Positions 54,774-64,000 of a DNA stretch of 64,000 bases are shown here, piece after piece; the stretch's first letter is position 1, and each line of letters begins with the position of its first letter. The position numbers and the translations under genes are program-made. Location: contig NC_081413.1 in the NCBI RefSeq assembly GCF_030272615.1, positions 330,607,302-330,671,301 of the forward strand, written 5' to 3'. The notes beneath the pieces were generated by a model that was not told the DNA's origin, did no database searches, and worked only from the letters and a program-made list of their open reading frames with translations. This stretch comes from Cryptomeria japonica (Eukaryota > Streptophyta > Pinopsida > Cupressales > Cupressaceae).

Positions 54774-56875
54774 AGTCCAGATCAGAGGTGAAAAATGCAG
54801 TTTTTACTTGAAAAATTTTATATGTTTTAGTATATTGAAATTTTGAGGGTCTTCGGTGCATTTTTGGATAAATATGGTGCCCGTAAACATGATGAGATAT
54901 CATTGATGTTTCCAAAATTTGGTTCTAGATTATTTGAATACCTTTCCAATGCATCAAACGGTTTGTAATTCGGAGCTAGGATGAGAAAGTTATGCCTTCT
55001 CAAAGTGGACTGAAATTTTTAGTTTTTTTTGATAATTTTGATAAATCAGATCATCTATGCTTTGGATTTTGGTACTAATTATTTGTGCAGGATCTTGGCA
55101 TACGCATGACAAAGACTACAAATCAAACTACTAAAATGTGTTATGCAGATTCGATAGTCAAAGACAACAAATCAAACTTCTGACATGTGTTTTGTAGGTT
55201 GCCTTGGAGAAACAACCAAATTGTGTGTTTGAGTTTTTTTTTTTTTAATTAGGCACTTAGTGATTTATAAATAGGTGGAAATGAACCCTTGTTTGCTTTG
55301 TTTGTTAAGTATGACATTGGAGTAGGAGAGTATGCTCTCATCCTTTATAGGGTGATCAGAAATCCAAATCTTCGATACCATGCATGTGTTGTTGATTGTT
55401 TGTCTCCATTAGAGGGCCTGCCTTCCCGACCACTTTGCTTTAGCAAGCGAGTGATAATCGTGAGAAGGGGACAACCCAAAGTGAGTATGGCTAGAATTCC
55501 TTGGCATTCTAACTCACTATAAAAAAATACCCGATGAGCGAAAGCTTTGAAGGAAGTGTTACGTGGGAATTGTAGTTACTTGGGAAGTGATGCCCCTTGA
55601 AACTCTTTCTCATATCAACATCTAAGTAGGGCCTCTTGGTCTAAATCGCGCTTGCGTGACTACATTTGTTGGTATCTTGATGGGCTTAATGTCTCAATCA
55701 TGCTTGCATGACATCAAGGAGTAATGCTTAACAGAAATCCTTACTAAACACCTTGTTTTTAGAGGCCAAAAACCCTTCTAGTTGCTTGAGAAGGACAAAT
55801 TCGGATACTTGGAAGAGATACTAAGTTCGCCATGGGGAGATTCCATGGGAACTGATGCTTGGCTGCCCTGAGAAGTGAGTGTCGTGGAGGGGAGCCCGTG
55901 GGGTCAAGCATCTATGTATTCTCCTTGAATCCCATAATGAGTCTACCTCTCAAGTACCTAATGTCTTTGCCTACCCTAAGGAATGTGGAAATGAGCATGA
56001 TTGCCTTGAGTCTAAGTTGTAACATCTTGTATTCTTTGATTGTGCAAAGTTGAATACCATTTCGAGAGAAAACACATTGATATAACATAAGATCAAACAC
56101 AAGAGACATTCATCCAACAAACATCCAACAAGATTCAAAGATCATATTCCTAAAGCATGGTTATCCAACATTGTTCAACAACTTGTCTCAACTCTTATGT
56201 CACTTACATTTAGGTTCATCCTAGGTTGCATTTAGCAAAGTCATTGTCAAGTATCAAGGTTAGGTTTCATCTAAGTTATACTCTTTTGCATATCAATAAA
56301 AGTCATCCATTTGCATATGTCCTCTTGCATAAGAGCAATATCATTTCATAATTAAACCTTAGGTTTCATCTTAGGTGGACATTGTCATACATTTGCATTT
56401 GCATATCCCAAGCCTCTTCATTAAACCTACGTCATTGTCATATCATATTAAGATCATTTGCATATTAATTATCCTTTTGCATATAGTATCAAACCTAGGT
56501 CTTGTCATACTTGAGCAATCCAAATCTTTGGTAAACCCTAAGTCATTGTAAGAGGTCTAAACCTTATCAAAGTCCTTTGTCCTTTTGTCATCAATATCAT
56601 TTCGTCAAACCTAGCTTAGTATCCAAGCATATAGGGGAGACATTGTCATCTTGTCCTTTGTCAATTAAGTCCTTTTGTCCTTTGAGGTCTAGACATCATT
56701 TCAATTTCCTAAGGGTCCATCTCTTAGATTTGCATTTCAAAAGTTTGTCAAAATCTTCAAAACAACCAAAAACATAGATTGCATTTTCATATATTTAGTT
56801 TGCATTTAGTTGCATATCATACATTATCCTTGAAAATTTCCAAAAAAAAAAAAAAATTGCATTTGCATAAGTGAC
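54774..56875 (+). other. TE11 5' leader, no gene seen
   Basis: A long untranslated leader typical of Tat elements. It has a T-run at 55230, short chance ORFs (55289-55522; 55859-56053), many TTTGCAT and TTGCATA motifs from 56280 to the end, and an A-run just before the Gag ATG at 56876. Confidence 0.6.
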
Positions 56876-59800
56876 ATGCCTGTTGAGACAAGATCAAGAT
56901 CTAAGAAGATGAGTGAACCAATGTATCAATCCATGGATAACGTAGTAAATTCGCAGTGTCAAACTAGTCAAACAGTGCAAGTTGAAGGTTCATCAAACAC
57001 ATCTCTACCACCATATGGAATGGTTCAACTTGGACCACCTCCATTATATGAACCAGTATTTGTACCCATGAAACCAGGACATGGGAGTGTTCCACCAACT
57101 CCAAGAGGAAGTGCACCTTTTAATTGGGATCAACCAAATTTGCAACATGATATTCGAACTCAAACACTGTATGAAGACCAAACTCTTTCACAAGGATTCG
57201 GTTCAGACCAAGGTATTCAACAAGAAACAAATCCAAATGTCCAACCAGATTCTTCATCTGATTCTGATGCTTCTGATGAGGTTGACATGTTCCTTCAAGA
57301 TCCAAAGGTAATAAAAAGGATGGATAAATTCCTGAGCAAAGTCTTTAAAACGTATCCTCAAAAGTATCTTCACATGATGAGTGATATGGTTCCCTTAAAT
57401 GAACCAATTAATGTGCAAACACAACAAGGCAGTGAGCCATTAAGTTTTTCTTCACATCTCAATGAAGAAAATGTGCAACAAGAGCTTCAACCTACATTGA
57501 TGAGTAAACGTGCGTCAAAGGCATTGACAGTGACTATTCCTCAAAAGTCGTTGTTTGAGACGATAAATAATCCATTATTCAATACAACGCCTGCAATACA
57601 AGATCAAATGAAGACTATGCAAATATCGACAGCGGTTCCTCAACAAGAAGTGGTTCCTCATATGCATAAAATTGGATCAACATCTAAGATACAAGAAAGT
57701 TTCACAACTGGAATGCCTAATGTCAATAATGTCCAAAGCACTTCCATGATGCAACAAAGTTCTTATGTATCTTTGTCAAACACTATTGCGACAAATCCTT
57801 CGATAATGGCTACACAAAGAGCTATGGATAGTGGTGTGCACCATCAGCAATTGTTGCAACAATTGGGTAATATGCAAAAGGTACGATCAAATGTGCAAAC
57901 AAATGAAGTGCAACAACAACAATGTCGCATTCGACAAGAAATTGCAGCGCCTTCGGCACCATTACAAGTTAACACAAACTTGCAACCATCACAAGGGATT
58001 GGACAAACAACACAGCAAGTTAATGTAAGTGCTATACCCCATCGTAAGGAGAAGCAACGAAAATCATCTAAACAAGCTTTTTTACAAATGATTGGATATA
58101 CACCGCGACAACAATTGGCACAAAGTCAACAAATTCCAATTCGTCAACACCAACAACATGTGCCACAATATGTGCCAAGGCAAACAAGTTATCCTGCTTC
58201 ACAACCGCAAATGGCGCCTATGCAATATCAACAACCTACTCAATTGCAATATCAACCTAGGCTCCAAGAAGCACAACAACAAAGTCAATATCAAGACATA
58301 GCACAACCGCAACAACAAGAGAAGTACCAAGAACTTTATATGCAGGAGACGCCAAAAACGCCCATTGCAGAGTATCAACAGCCAATCGGAAAAGCGATAT
58401 ATCAACAAAGAATACCAACTGGGATTATTGATGAACCTCTACAATCTGATACAATTGCGCAACAACTTGAGATGTTGCGACGAAAAGTTGACGCATTAGA
58501 AACTAAAGGAACAAAGAAGTTGTATACAGATCAAGATTTATGTCCTAATCCCTTTGACAAGAGTGTGTACATGCCTCCATTCCCTAAGCATTTTGAGGCA
58601 CCCCACTTTGAGAAATATAGAGGGAATGGCAATCCAAGAGATCATATTCGAGCATTTTACGTGGCATGCACAGAAATAAACTATGAGGACACATATTTAA
58701 TGCGATTATTTGCACGAAGTCTCACTGGACAAGCTATGGATTGGTATTCTCATCTACCAGGAAATATAAAGACTTGGTCAGAACTGGCGCAGAAGTTTAT
58801 ATCTCATTTCGCGTTCAACATCGACAGTGATGTGACTATGTCGGATTTATGCAATACCAAACAAAAGCAAGGTGAACCATTAGTGACCTTTTTGCAACGA
58901 TGGCAAAGTTTGTATAGTCGTTCTTCTCTCGATATACCTGAAGAACAGCAAGTGAATCTGTTTATCCAGAATCTAGTCCCAGAAATGATGTATGAGCTAA
59001 AATTGAAAAGTCCTAGTACTATAGAAAAACTCATTAAGAAAGGAATGAATATTGAAGCAGCTCTTGTAGCTAAAGGAATTATCAAGCTCAATAAGGACAA
59101 TGACAACACAAATTATTCAGGGGATAGAAACAGATTTTGGTATAAGAACAAGAACGTCACTAATGATGGTGTTGTTGATGCGAGAGTGGTGAATGCAAAT
59201 CAACCCCCATTCACAATCAAGAAGTTGAGTGTTCCTAACATGTCAACTATGGAACAAAATCAAGCACCTAGGAACAATGTTACTCAACAGTCACAATATC
59301 AACAACATGCTCAACAGCCGCAATATCAACAGCATGCTCAACAGCCACAATATAGTCAACAACAGGTTCCACAACAACATGCTCAACAATATAATCAGCA
59401 GCAAGGCCAACAACAAAATCAACAACGCAGACCCTTCCGATCACGGGATGGGCCTCCTCGACAGTTTACACCATTGGGAGAGCCTATCGAATCAGTCATG
59501 AAGCAATTAATACAAGCGAAGTTTATCAAACTACCAGATATTAAGGCAGAACCACCGGTAAAACCGCATTGGTGGAATGATAATGCGTATTGTGAATACC
59601 ATCGGTCTAAAGGACATAAAACTGCTTCATGTTTTCAATTAAAACATATGATTCAAGATTTATTGGAACAAGGAGTAATTGAGATAGATCCAACCCATCT
59701 GACCTCTAATACTGATCATACTATTTTCAAAACTCCTTTGCTTGATCATGACAAGGGTAAAGCATCTTCTTCCAATTCTGCTCAAATGGCTAATTATGCA

Positions 59801-61681
59801 AATACCGGTTATCACAATGTCATTAATTGTTTTCATGCGTCAAATGAGTATGTGTCCACCTTGCGGATAAAAGGACAAGATCCTTCTTGTGCGGTTACCA
59901 CTCGTCAGTCTAAAATAGTCGTGAAAGGAGCTCCTGCCGCTCCTCCCAAACCAACTCCTGCAAGTCGGTATAATCTTTTGGATCATCTAGGAAAAACGCC
60001 TGCACAAATATCCATTCTAGAGTTGTTGAAAATGTCTCCCATGCATCGTGCAGTCCTAGATAAAGCTTTGACTGAATCCACTATCCTGACAGATATTGAT
60101 GTTGACCAATTTCAAGCGCGGATTGGACATTTAGCCATTTCCCAAAGTGTCGCATTTTCCGATAGTGATATCTCACCTGACAAACTTCCCCATAATGACC
60201 CTTTGCACCTAGAAGTCTTTGTCCACAATTGCAAAATCCGGCGAGTCCTGATAGATGGCAGAGCAGGTCTTAATATCTGCACCTTAAGAGTGGTCATTGG
60301 CCTCGGATATTCAGAAAATGACATAGATGCTTCCAAAAGGATAACAATCAAAGCCTATGATGATGCTGAACGCCCATCCAAAGGGATAATTGTATTGCCC
60401 ATCAGAGTTGGTCCAGTGACGGAAAACACTTTCCTACAAGTCCTAGACCTTGATCTCCCTTATAATATGATCCTTGGCCGTCCGTGGATCCATGCCATGA
60501 AAGAAGTTCCATCCACTTATCATCAATGTCTAAAATATCCTTACAACGGAACTGAGATAACCATTCCAGGAGACCCTAATCCATTCCAGTTCTGTGCTAC
60601 CCTAAAAGATACTCCTCAGCGGCAAATACCAGTCAATAGAGAGGCCAAATCAGATAGTTATGTGGATCCCAATGCATTATTGGATGCTGTCAAAGGAAAA
60701 CTGAAGATACAAGACCAAGGGTGTGGAGAATATTCAATGGACCAAACATTTCTCATTGGAAATTTGCCAATGTCTCCAAAATCATATGGAAAACCGCATT
60801 TATTGCAAAAGGAACCCAAGGTCGTTATTCAATATCAGCCTCCTACTACATTTGCAAGATGGGGGGAAGTTGACAAAGAAACTATAGATGATGATGTCAT
60901 AGATTGGCTCTATAAGGATCCAACTGAAACTCCACCTGTCAAGTTGCCAGTGGAATTATATGGCAAAGGATTTACTATGCTGCAGAAGAAAGGATATGAT
61001 GGCTGCAGTGGCTTAGGCTTGAAAAACAATGGAAGGCTAGAACCCATCATACCTGAGAGGCGACCCCCAACTTTAGGGTTAGGTTTTGTACCATTACAAA
61101 TTGGATCCACATCTACCAAAAGGTCCACGTGTCAAAAAGGGCGTGATTCTGACGATGAAATAACACCTGAGGCTACCCAACCCGAGACTGATTCTAATGA
61201 ATGGGAGTGGAGTTCTTTTTCTTCCAGCTCCTATGCCCTAGACAATATCTTTATTGACCCTGATAACTTGCCTATGGAGGATAAACATGAAATAACTCCT
61301 CTTCCTAAAACCTGTCCTCATGCTTGGATCGAGTCATTTTGGGATCCCAGCTCCGAATTCGACACAAGCAGTTCGGATAGTGACACCACAGACATTCACA
61401 TTTTTACCATATTAGCCCTCTCTGTCCTTACAAATGATGATGACATGCCCCTCATATATCCCCAACTTATCCAGTATGACCAACAAGAATCGCTCGCATT
61501 GGACTGTTTTCAGAATGACGAAGCAATTGCAGAGTTCATGGGACTACGGGAAGGTATACCACAAGGTGACCATAAGGCAGGCTTTGCTATTGACCTGGAT
61601 TCAACAGCATATTTTGGGGAGTCAACTCCCTCTTCCAGTCATGAAAAAGAAAAAGAAAAAAGAAAAAAATCAAAAGAATAG
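56876..61681 (+). CDS. Gag-protease-G-patch part of the TE11 polyprotein
   Basis: ATG 56876 (MPVETRSRSKK) opens 1,601 codons. Residues 1-550 are disordered and very Gln-rich. The Gag domain spans about 550-740 (YMPPFPKHFEAPHFEKYRG, LTGQAMDWYSHLPG, LAQKFISHFAFNIDSD). A second Gln/His tract follows, with a near-repeat QQHAQQPQY. A variant knuckle, CEYHRSKGHKTASC (CX2HX4HX4C), lies near 905. The protease (about 1105-1230) reads VLIDGRAGLNI: Asp-Gly-Arg where TE1 has Asp-Gly-Gly, probably inactivating. The G-patch (YGKGFTMLQKKGYDG, about 1360) precedes an acidic region. The frame ends in a Lys-rich A-tract at TAG 61679. TE1 reads through the same place in one frame, so a small insertion or deletion in the A-tract is likely. 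Confidence 0.88.
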   Translation: MPVETRSRSKKMSEPMYQSMDNVVNSQCQTSQTVQVEGSSNTSLPPYGMVQLGPPPLYEPVFVPMKPGHGSVPPTPRGSAPFNWDQPNLQHDIRTQTLYEDQTLSQGFGSDQGIQQETNPNVQPDSSSDSDASDEVDMFLQDPKVIKRMDKFLSKVFKTYPQKYLHMMSDMVPLNEPINVQTQQGSEPLSFSSHLNEENVQQELQPTLMSKRASKALTVTIPQKSLFETINNPLFNTTPAIQDQMKTMQISTAVPQQEVVPHMHKIGSTSKIQESFTTGMPNVNNVQSTSMMQQSSYVSLSNTIATNPSIMATQRAMDSGVHHQQLLQQLGNMQKVRSNVQTNEVQQQQCRIRQEIAAPSAPLQVNTNLQPSQGIGQTTQQVNVSAIPHRKEKQRKSSKQAFLQMIGYTPRQQLAQSQQIPIRQHQQHVPQYVPRQTSYPASQPQMAPMQYQQPTQLQYQPRLQEAQQQSQYQDIAQPQQQEKYQELYMQETPKTPIAEYQQPIGKAIYQQRIPTGIIDEPLQSDTIAQQLEMLRRKVDALETKGTKKLYTDQDLCPNPFDKSVYMPPFPKHFEAPHFEKYRGNGNPRDHIRAFYVACTEINYEDTYLMRLFARSLTGQAMDWYSHLPGNIKTWSELAQKFISHFAFNIDSDVTMSDLCNTKQKQGEPLVTFLQRWQSLYSRSSLDIPEEQQVNLFIQNLVPEMMYELKLKSPSTIEKLIKKGMNIEAALVAKGIIKLNKDNDNTNYSGDRNRFWYKNKNVTNDGVVDARVVNANQPPFTIKKLSVPNMSTMEQNQAPRNNVTQQSQYQQHAQQPQYQQHAQQPQYSQQQVPQQHAQQYNQQQGQQQNQQRRPFRSRDGPPRQFTPLGEPIESVMKQLIQAKFIKLPDIKAEPPVKPHWWNDNAYCEYHRSKGHKTASCFQLKHMIQDLLEQGVIEIDPTHLTSNTDHTIFKTPLLDHDKGKASSSNSAQMANYANTGYHNVINCFHASNEYVSTLRIKGQDPSCAVTTRQSKIVVKGAPAAPPKPTPASRYNLLDHLGKTPAQISILELLKMSPMHRAVLDKALTESTILTDIDVDQFQARIGHLAISQSVAFSDSDISPDKLPHNDPLHLEVFVHNCKIRRVLIDGRAGLNICTLRVVIGLGYSENDIDASKRITIKAYDDAERPSKGIIVLPIRVGPVTENTFLQVLDLDLPYNMILGRPWIHAMKEVPSTYHQCLKYPYNGTEITIPGDPNPFQFCATLKDTPQRQIPVNREAKSDSYVDPNALLDAVKGKLKIQDQGCGEYSMDQTFLIGNLPMSPKSYGKPHLLQKEPKVVIQYQPPTTFARWGEVDKETIDDDVIDWLYKDPTETPPVKLPVELYGKGFTMLQKKGYDGCSGLGLKNNGRLEPIIPERRPPTLGLGFVPLQIGSTSTKRSTCQKGRDSDDEITPEATQPETDSNEWEWSSFSSSSYALDNIFIDPDNLPMEDKHEITPLPKTCPHAWIESFWDPSSEFDTSSSDSDTTDIHIFTILALSVLTNDDDMPLIYPQLIQYDQQESLALDCFQNDEAIAEFMGLREGIPQGDHKAGFAIDLDSTAYFGESTPSSSHEKEKEKRKKSKE

Positions 61682-63896
61682 ATCTTTGAGTGAAAACCGT
61701 AAGGCACTCTCTGATCATACAAAAGTAAAAATAAAAGACGTACCTGCGGGTGAAAACCTTGTTGAGGCGCCCAAAGGTGGAAGAGTGGATGTACCCCTAT
61801 CAATTCAAGACAAATCAACATTGCTGGTTGAGATGACCGAGGAAATCAATTTGGGTACACCTGATAACCCTAAGGTCATTCACTTTGCTGCCTCCTTGTC
61901 AAAACAAGAGAAGATTGATTTTATTAATTTCTTTCTGGAGAAGAAGATCAGCTTTGCGTGGTCTTATGCAGATATGCCTGGCCTTGATCCAGAGTTAGTC
62001 CTTCATCATTTGCCACTGAAACCAGGTGCTAAACCTATCAAACAAAAACTTAGAAAAATGCATCCTCAAGTGGCACTTTTGGTCAAAGTGGAATTAAAAA
62101 AATTGCTAGATGTGGGCTTCATTAGACCCATTGATTATGCAGACTGGATTTCAAATCTAGTACCAGTTAGCAAAGTAACTGGGGGCATCCGCATCTGCAC
62201 AGATTTTAGGGACCTGAATAAAGCATGTCCTAAGGATGATTTTCCATTGCCAAACATAGATATCATAGTAGACATGACGGCTGGTTATGAGATGCTTTCG
62301 CTAATGGATGGTTTCTCTGGCTACAATCAAATCCGCATTGCACCCGAAGATCAGCATAAGACCGAATTCACCTGTGCTTGGGGTACCTATTGTTGGAATG
62401 TGATGCCCTTCGGTTTGAAAAATGCCGGTGCGACATATCAAAGGGCAATGACGACAATCTTCCATGATTTCATGCACACTTTGATGGAGGATTATGTTGA
62501 TGACTTGTTGTGCAAATCTGTCACCAGAGATAGCCATCTAGCCATTTTGGGCCCAATCTTTGACAGAATGGAGACCTACAAACTCAGGCTCAATCCAAAA
62601 AAGTGTGTCTTTGGTGTTACAGCTGGAAAATTGCTCGGATATATTGTTTCCCACCGAGGCATTGAGGTCGACCCCGCCAAGGTCAAAGCAATCATGGATA
62701 TGCCTCCACCTTCCAACCTCCGGCAATTAAGAAGTCTGCAAGGAAAGCTCCAGTCAATTCGTCGCTTCATAGCTCAGTTGGCCGACAAATGTCATCCATT
62801 CCAACATCTATTGCACAAAGGTGTCGCTTTTAAATGGACTGAGCAATGCCAATCAGCCTTTCAAGCTCTTAAAGACTATTTGTTGTCGCCACCCATCCTA
62901 ATGCCTCCTATTGAAGGCAAGCCATTCTTATTGTATATCTCTGCAACTGAAACAGCATTAGGAGTTCTTTTGGCTCAACAAGATGAGAATGGCAAAGAAA
63001 GAGCTATTTACTATATCAGCCGGACACTGGTAGGCTATGAGATAAATTATTCAACTATTGAAAGGGCATGCTTAGCAGTGGTATTTGCAACACAAAAGCT
63101 CCGACATTATATGCTAAGCCATCAAACATTGCTGATTGCCAAAATTGATCCTTTAAAATATTTGCTCAGCCGAGCAGCTTTAACAGGTCGCCTAGCAAAG
63201 TGGGTAATGATCCTCAGTGAATTTGATATTGTGTATACAGAGCAAAAGGTGATAAAGGGACAAGTCATAGCAGATCAACTAGCAGATGCTCCTATTTTAG
63301 ACGATCATCCCATGTTAACTGATTTCCCAGATGAATCAGTCTTTGCTCTCACACCATCCAATGAATGGAAGTTATACTTTGATGGGTCCCACACCAAGTT
63401 CGGATCCGGCGCAGGCATTTTGTTTGTCACCCCTCAAGGTGATGCTATTCCAAAGTCATACAGAATAACTTTCCAATGTACCAATAACATCGCAGAATAC
63501 GAAGCATTGGTTACAGGACTCCGAGTGGCAGTTCACTGGAATATCAAGCATTTGCAAGTCTATGGAGATTCTCAATTAGTCATCCGACAAGTCAATGATG
63601 ACTATGAGACAAAGGATGAAAAGCTTATTCCTTATAAGCACATGGTAGACTTCTTCAAGACCAAATTCACAGCTATCCATTTCAGTCAAGTGCCAAGAAT
63701 ACAAAACAAGTCGGCAGATGCAATGGCTACGATTGCTTCCATGATAAATATGCCTCATAATATGGACAAGTGTGAATTCCTGGTCGAACAATTGCTAGTC
63801 CCCTCTTTTGACATTTCGACTGCTGATGTGATGTGCGTTCTTGTTGGTCCCAATTCCCCTTGGTACAATGATATATATCAGTATTTGAAATCCTAG
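61682..63896 (+). CDS. RT, RNase H and archaeal RNase H of the TE11 polyprotein
   Basis: The frame (open from 61434, coding sense from about 61670) continues the polyprotein one base over. The linker GENLVEAPKGGRVD leads to RT: KQKLRKMHPQVALLVKVELK, ICTDFRDLNKACPKDDFP, SLMDGFSGYNQIRIAPED and the catalytic YVDD near 62490. RNase H starts at about 62930 (LLYISATETALGVLLAQQDE, AIYYISRTLVGYEINYS). The archaeal-type RNase H covers about 63364-63760: WKLYFDGSHTKFGSGAG, NNIAEYEALVTGLRVA, LQVYGDSQLVIRQVN, ADAMATIASM, with its four acidic catalytic positions present. The TAG at 63894 lies in frame before integrase and looks like a single lesion. Confidence 0.92.
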
Positions 63897-64000
63897 ACTT
63901 TACCACCTAACCTTTCCGCTAACCAACGCCGAGCCTTTATTCGACAAACAGCCAAATATGTCATCATCGCTGACACTCTTTACCGTCGTTCCTTTGACCA
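63897..64000 (+). CDS. Start of the TE11 integrase (partial)
   Basis: After TAG 63894 the same frame stays open to the window edge with LPPNLSANQRRAFIRQTAKY and ADTLYRR. This corresponds to the segment leading into the integrase zinc-binding domain in Tat elements. The rest lies beyond the window. Confidence 0.65.

Larger units (their letters stand above)
52975..64000 (+). mobile_element. TE11: Tat-type Ty3/gypsy element, nearly intact, running off the window
   Basis: It starts at TGTAGACACCC inside the TE10 RT/RNase H junction; the 5 bp before it (GGGAT, 52970-52974) should recur beyond its 3' LTR. Order: LTR (52975-54532), primer site (54538), 2.3-kb leader, gag-protease-G-patch (56876-61681), RT-RNase H-archaeal RNase H (to 63896) and the start of integrase (to 64000). 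Lesions are few: one frameshift near 61650-61680, one TAG at 63894 and a changed protease motif. It is therefore the youngest-looking Tat copy here. Confidence 0.9.

Noticed and set aside
55289-55522. Short ORF in the TE11 leader with a protein-like look
   Set aside because: No recognisable domain, no conserved start and no counterpart in TE4.
55520-55560. Hammerhead-ribozyme-like string (CGATGAGCGAAAGC)
   Set aside because: The two core parts adjoin without a stem II, and no matching stems I and III were seen.
57831-59501. His/Asn/Ile-rich ORFs in other frames of the TE11 Gag
   Set aside because: Alternative readings of the CAA-rich Gln tract.
1-64000. Host genes, tRNA, rRNA, CRISPR or bacterial operons
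   Set aside because: I found no cloverleaf, rRNA segment or spaced repeat array. Apart from TE9 and a few unplaced non-coding stretches, the sequence fits retrotransposons.

Overview
The window is repeat-dense nuclear DNA from a land plant. A gymnosperm-like large genome is a guess, resting only on the depth of nested, decayed long-terminal-repeat (LTR) elements. I found no host gene with an intact reading frame, and no rRNA, tRNA or CRISPR. Almost every readable stretch belongs to a retrotransposon: mainly Ty3/gypsy elements of the Tat/Ogre type (two RNase H domains), plus an L1-type LINE, a copia-like non-autonomous element and a chromodomain-bearing relic.

Layout. 1-2958: Tat fragment TE1 (protease, G-patch, reverse transcriptase). 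2959-8814, minus strand: LINE relic TE2, interrupted by solo LTR TE3 (3203-4368, duplication CAATG). 8815-30487: old Tat element TE4, with a 5'-truncated first LTR and a complete 3' LTR (29680-30487). Inside TE4 sit TE5 (12567-19170, copia-like, LTR-flanked, duplication TAATT, no pol) and TE6 (23599-27918, 1.6-kb LTRs, duplication TCCAT, only a charged protein and a chromodomain). 30488-32580: Tat pol fragment TE7. 32581-37562: TE8, a tandem LTR-internal-LTR-internal gypsy array. 37563-about 41070: LTR-like sequence and a plant-mobile-domain (PMD) pseudogene, TE9. About 41075-52974: TE10, a Tat element with the archaeal-type RNase H before the reverse transcriptase. It is preceded by a nine-module repeat array and a roughly 1,200-codon ORF of unknown function. 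52975 to the window end: TE11, the youngest-looking Tat element, inserted into the pol of TE10.

How the parts relate. TE1, TE4, TE7 and TE11 share the order gag, protease, G-patch, RT, RNase H, archaeal RNase H, integrase, as far as each is preserved. TE4 and TE11 also share the LTR start TGTAGACACC and an unusual CX2HX4HX4C Gag knuckle. TE10 has the other RNase H order and a tRNA-Arg-like primer site. TE5 carries its own Gag-like coiled-coil/zinc-knuckle protein and a second ORF of about 1,090 codons behind a possible internal promoter. That ORF resembles the TE10 upstream ORF in layout and in some short motifs. Target-site duplications give the relative order of insertion.

Most notable for follow-up: the two large ORFs of unknown function (14886-18163; 43070-46690), the module array at 41150-42720, the hairpin at the U5 end shared by TE5 and TE3 with different stem bases, five AT-rich palindromes ending exactly where the truncated TE4 LTR begins, the opposite RNase H orders, and a bias to TAG stops in TE10. 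All comparisons were made by eye within the window; no database was searched.
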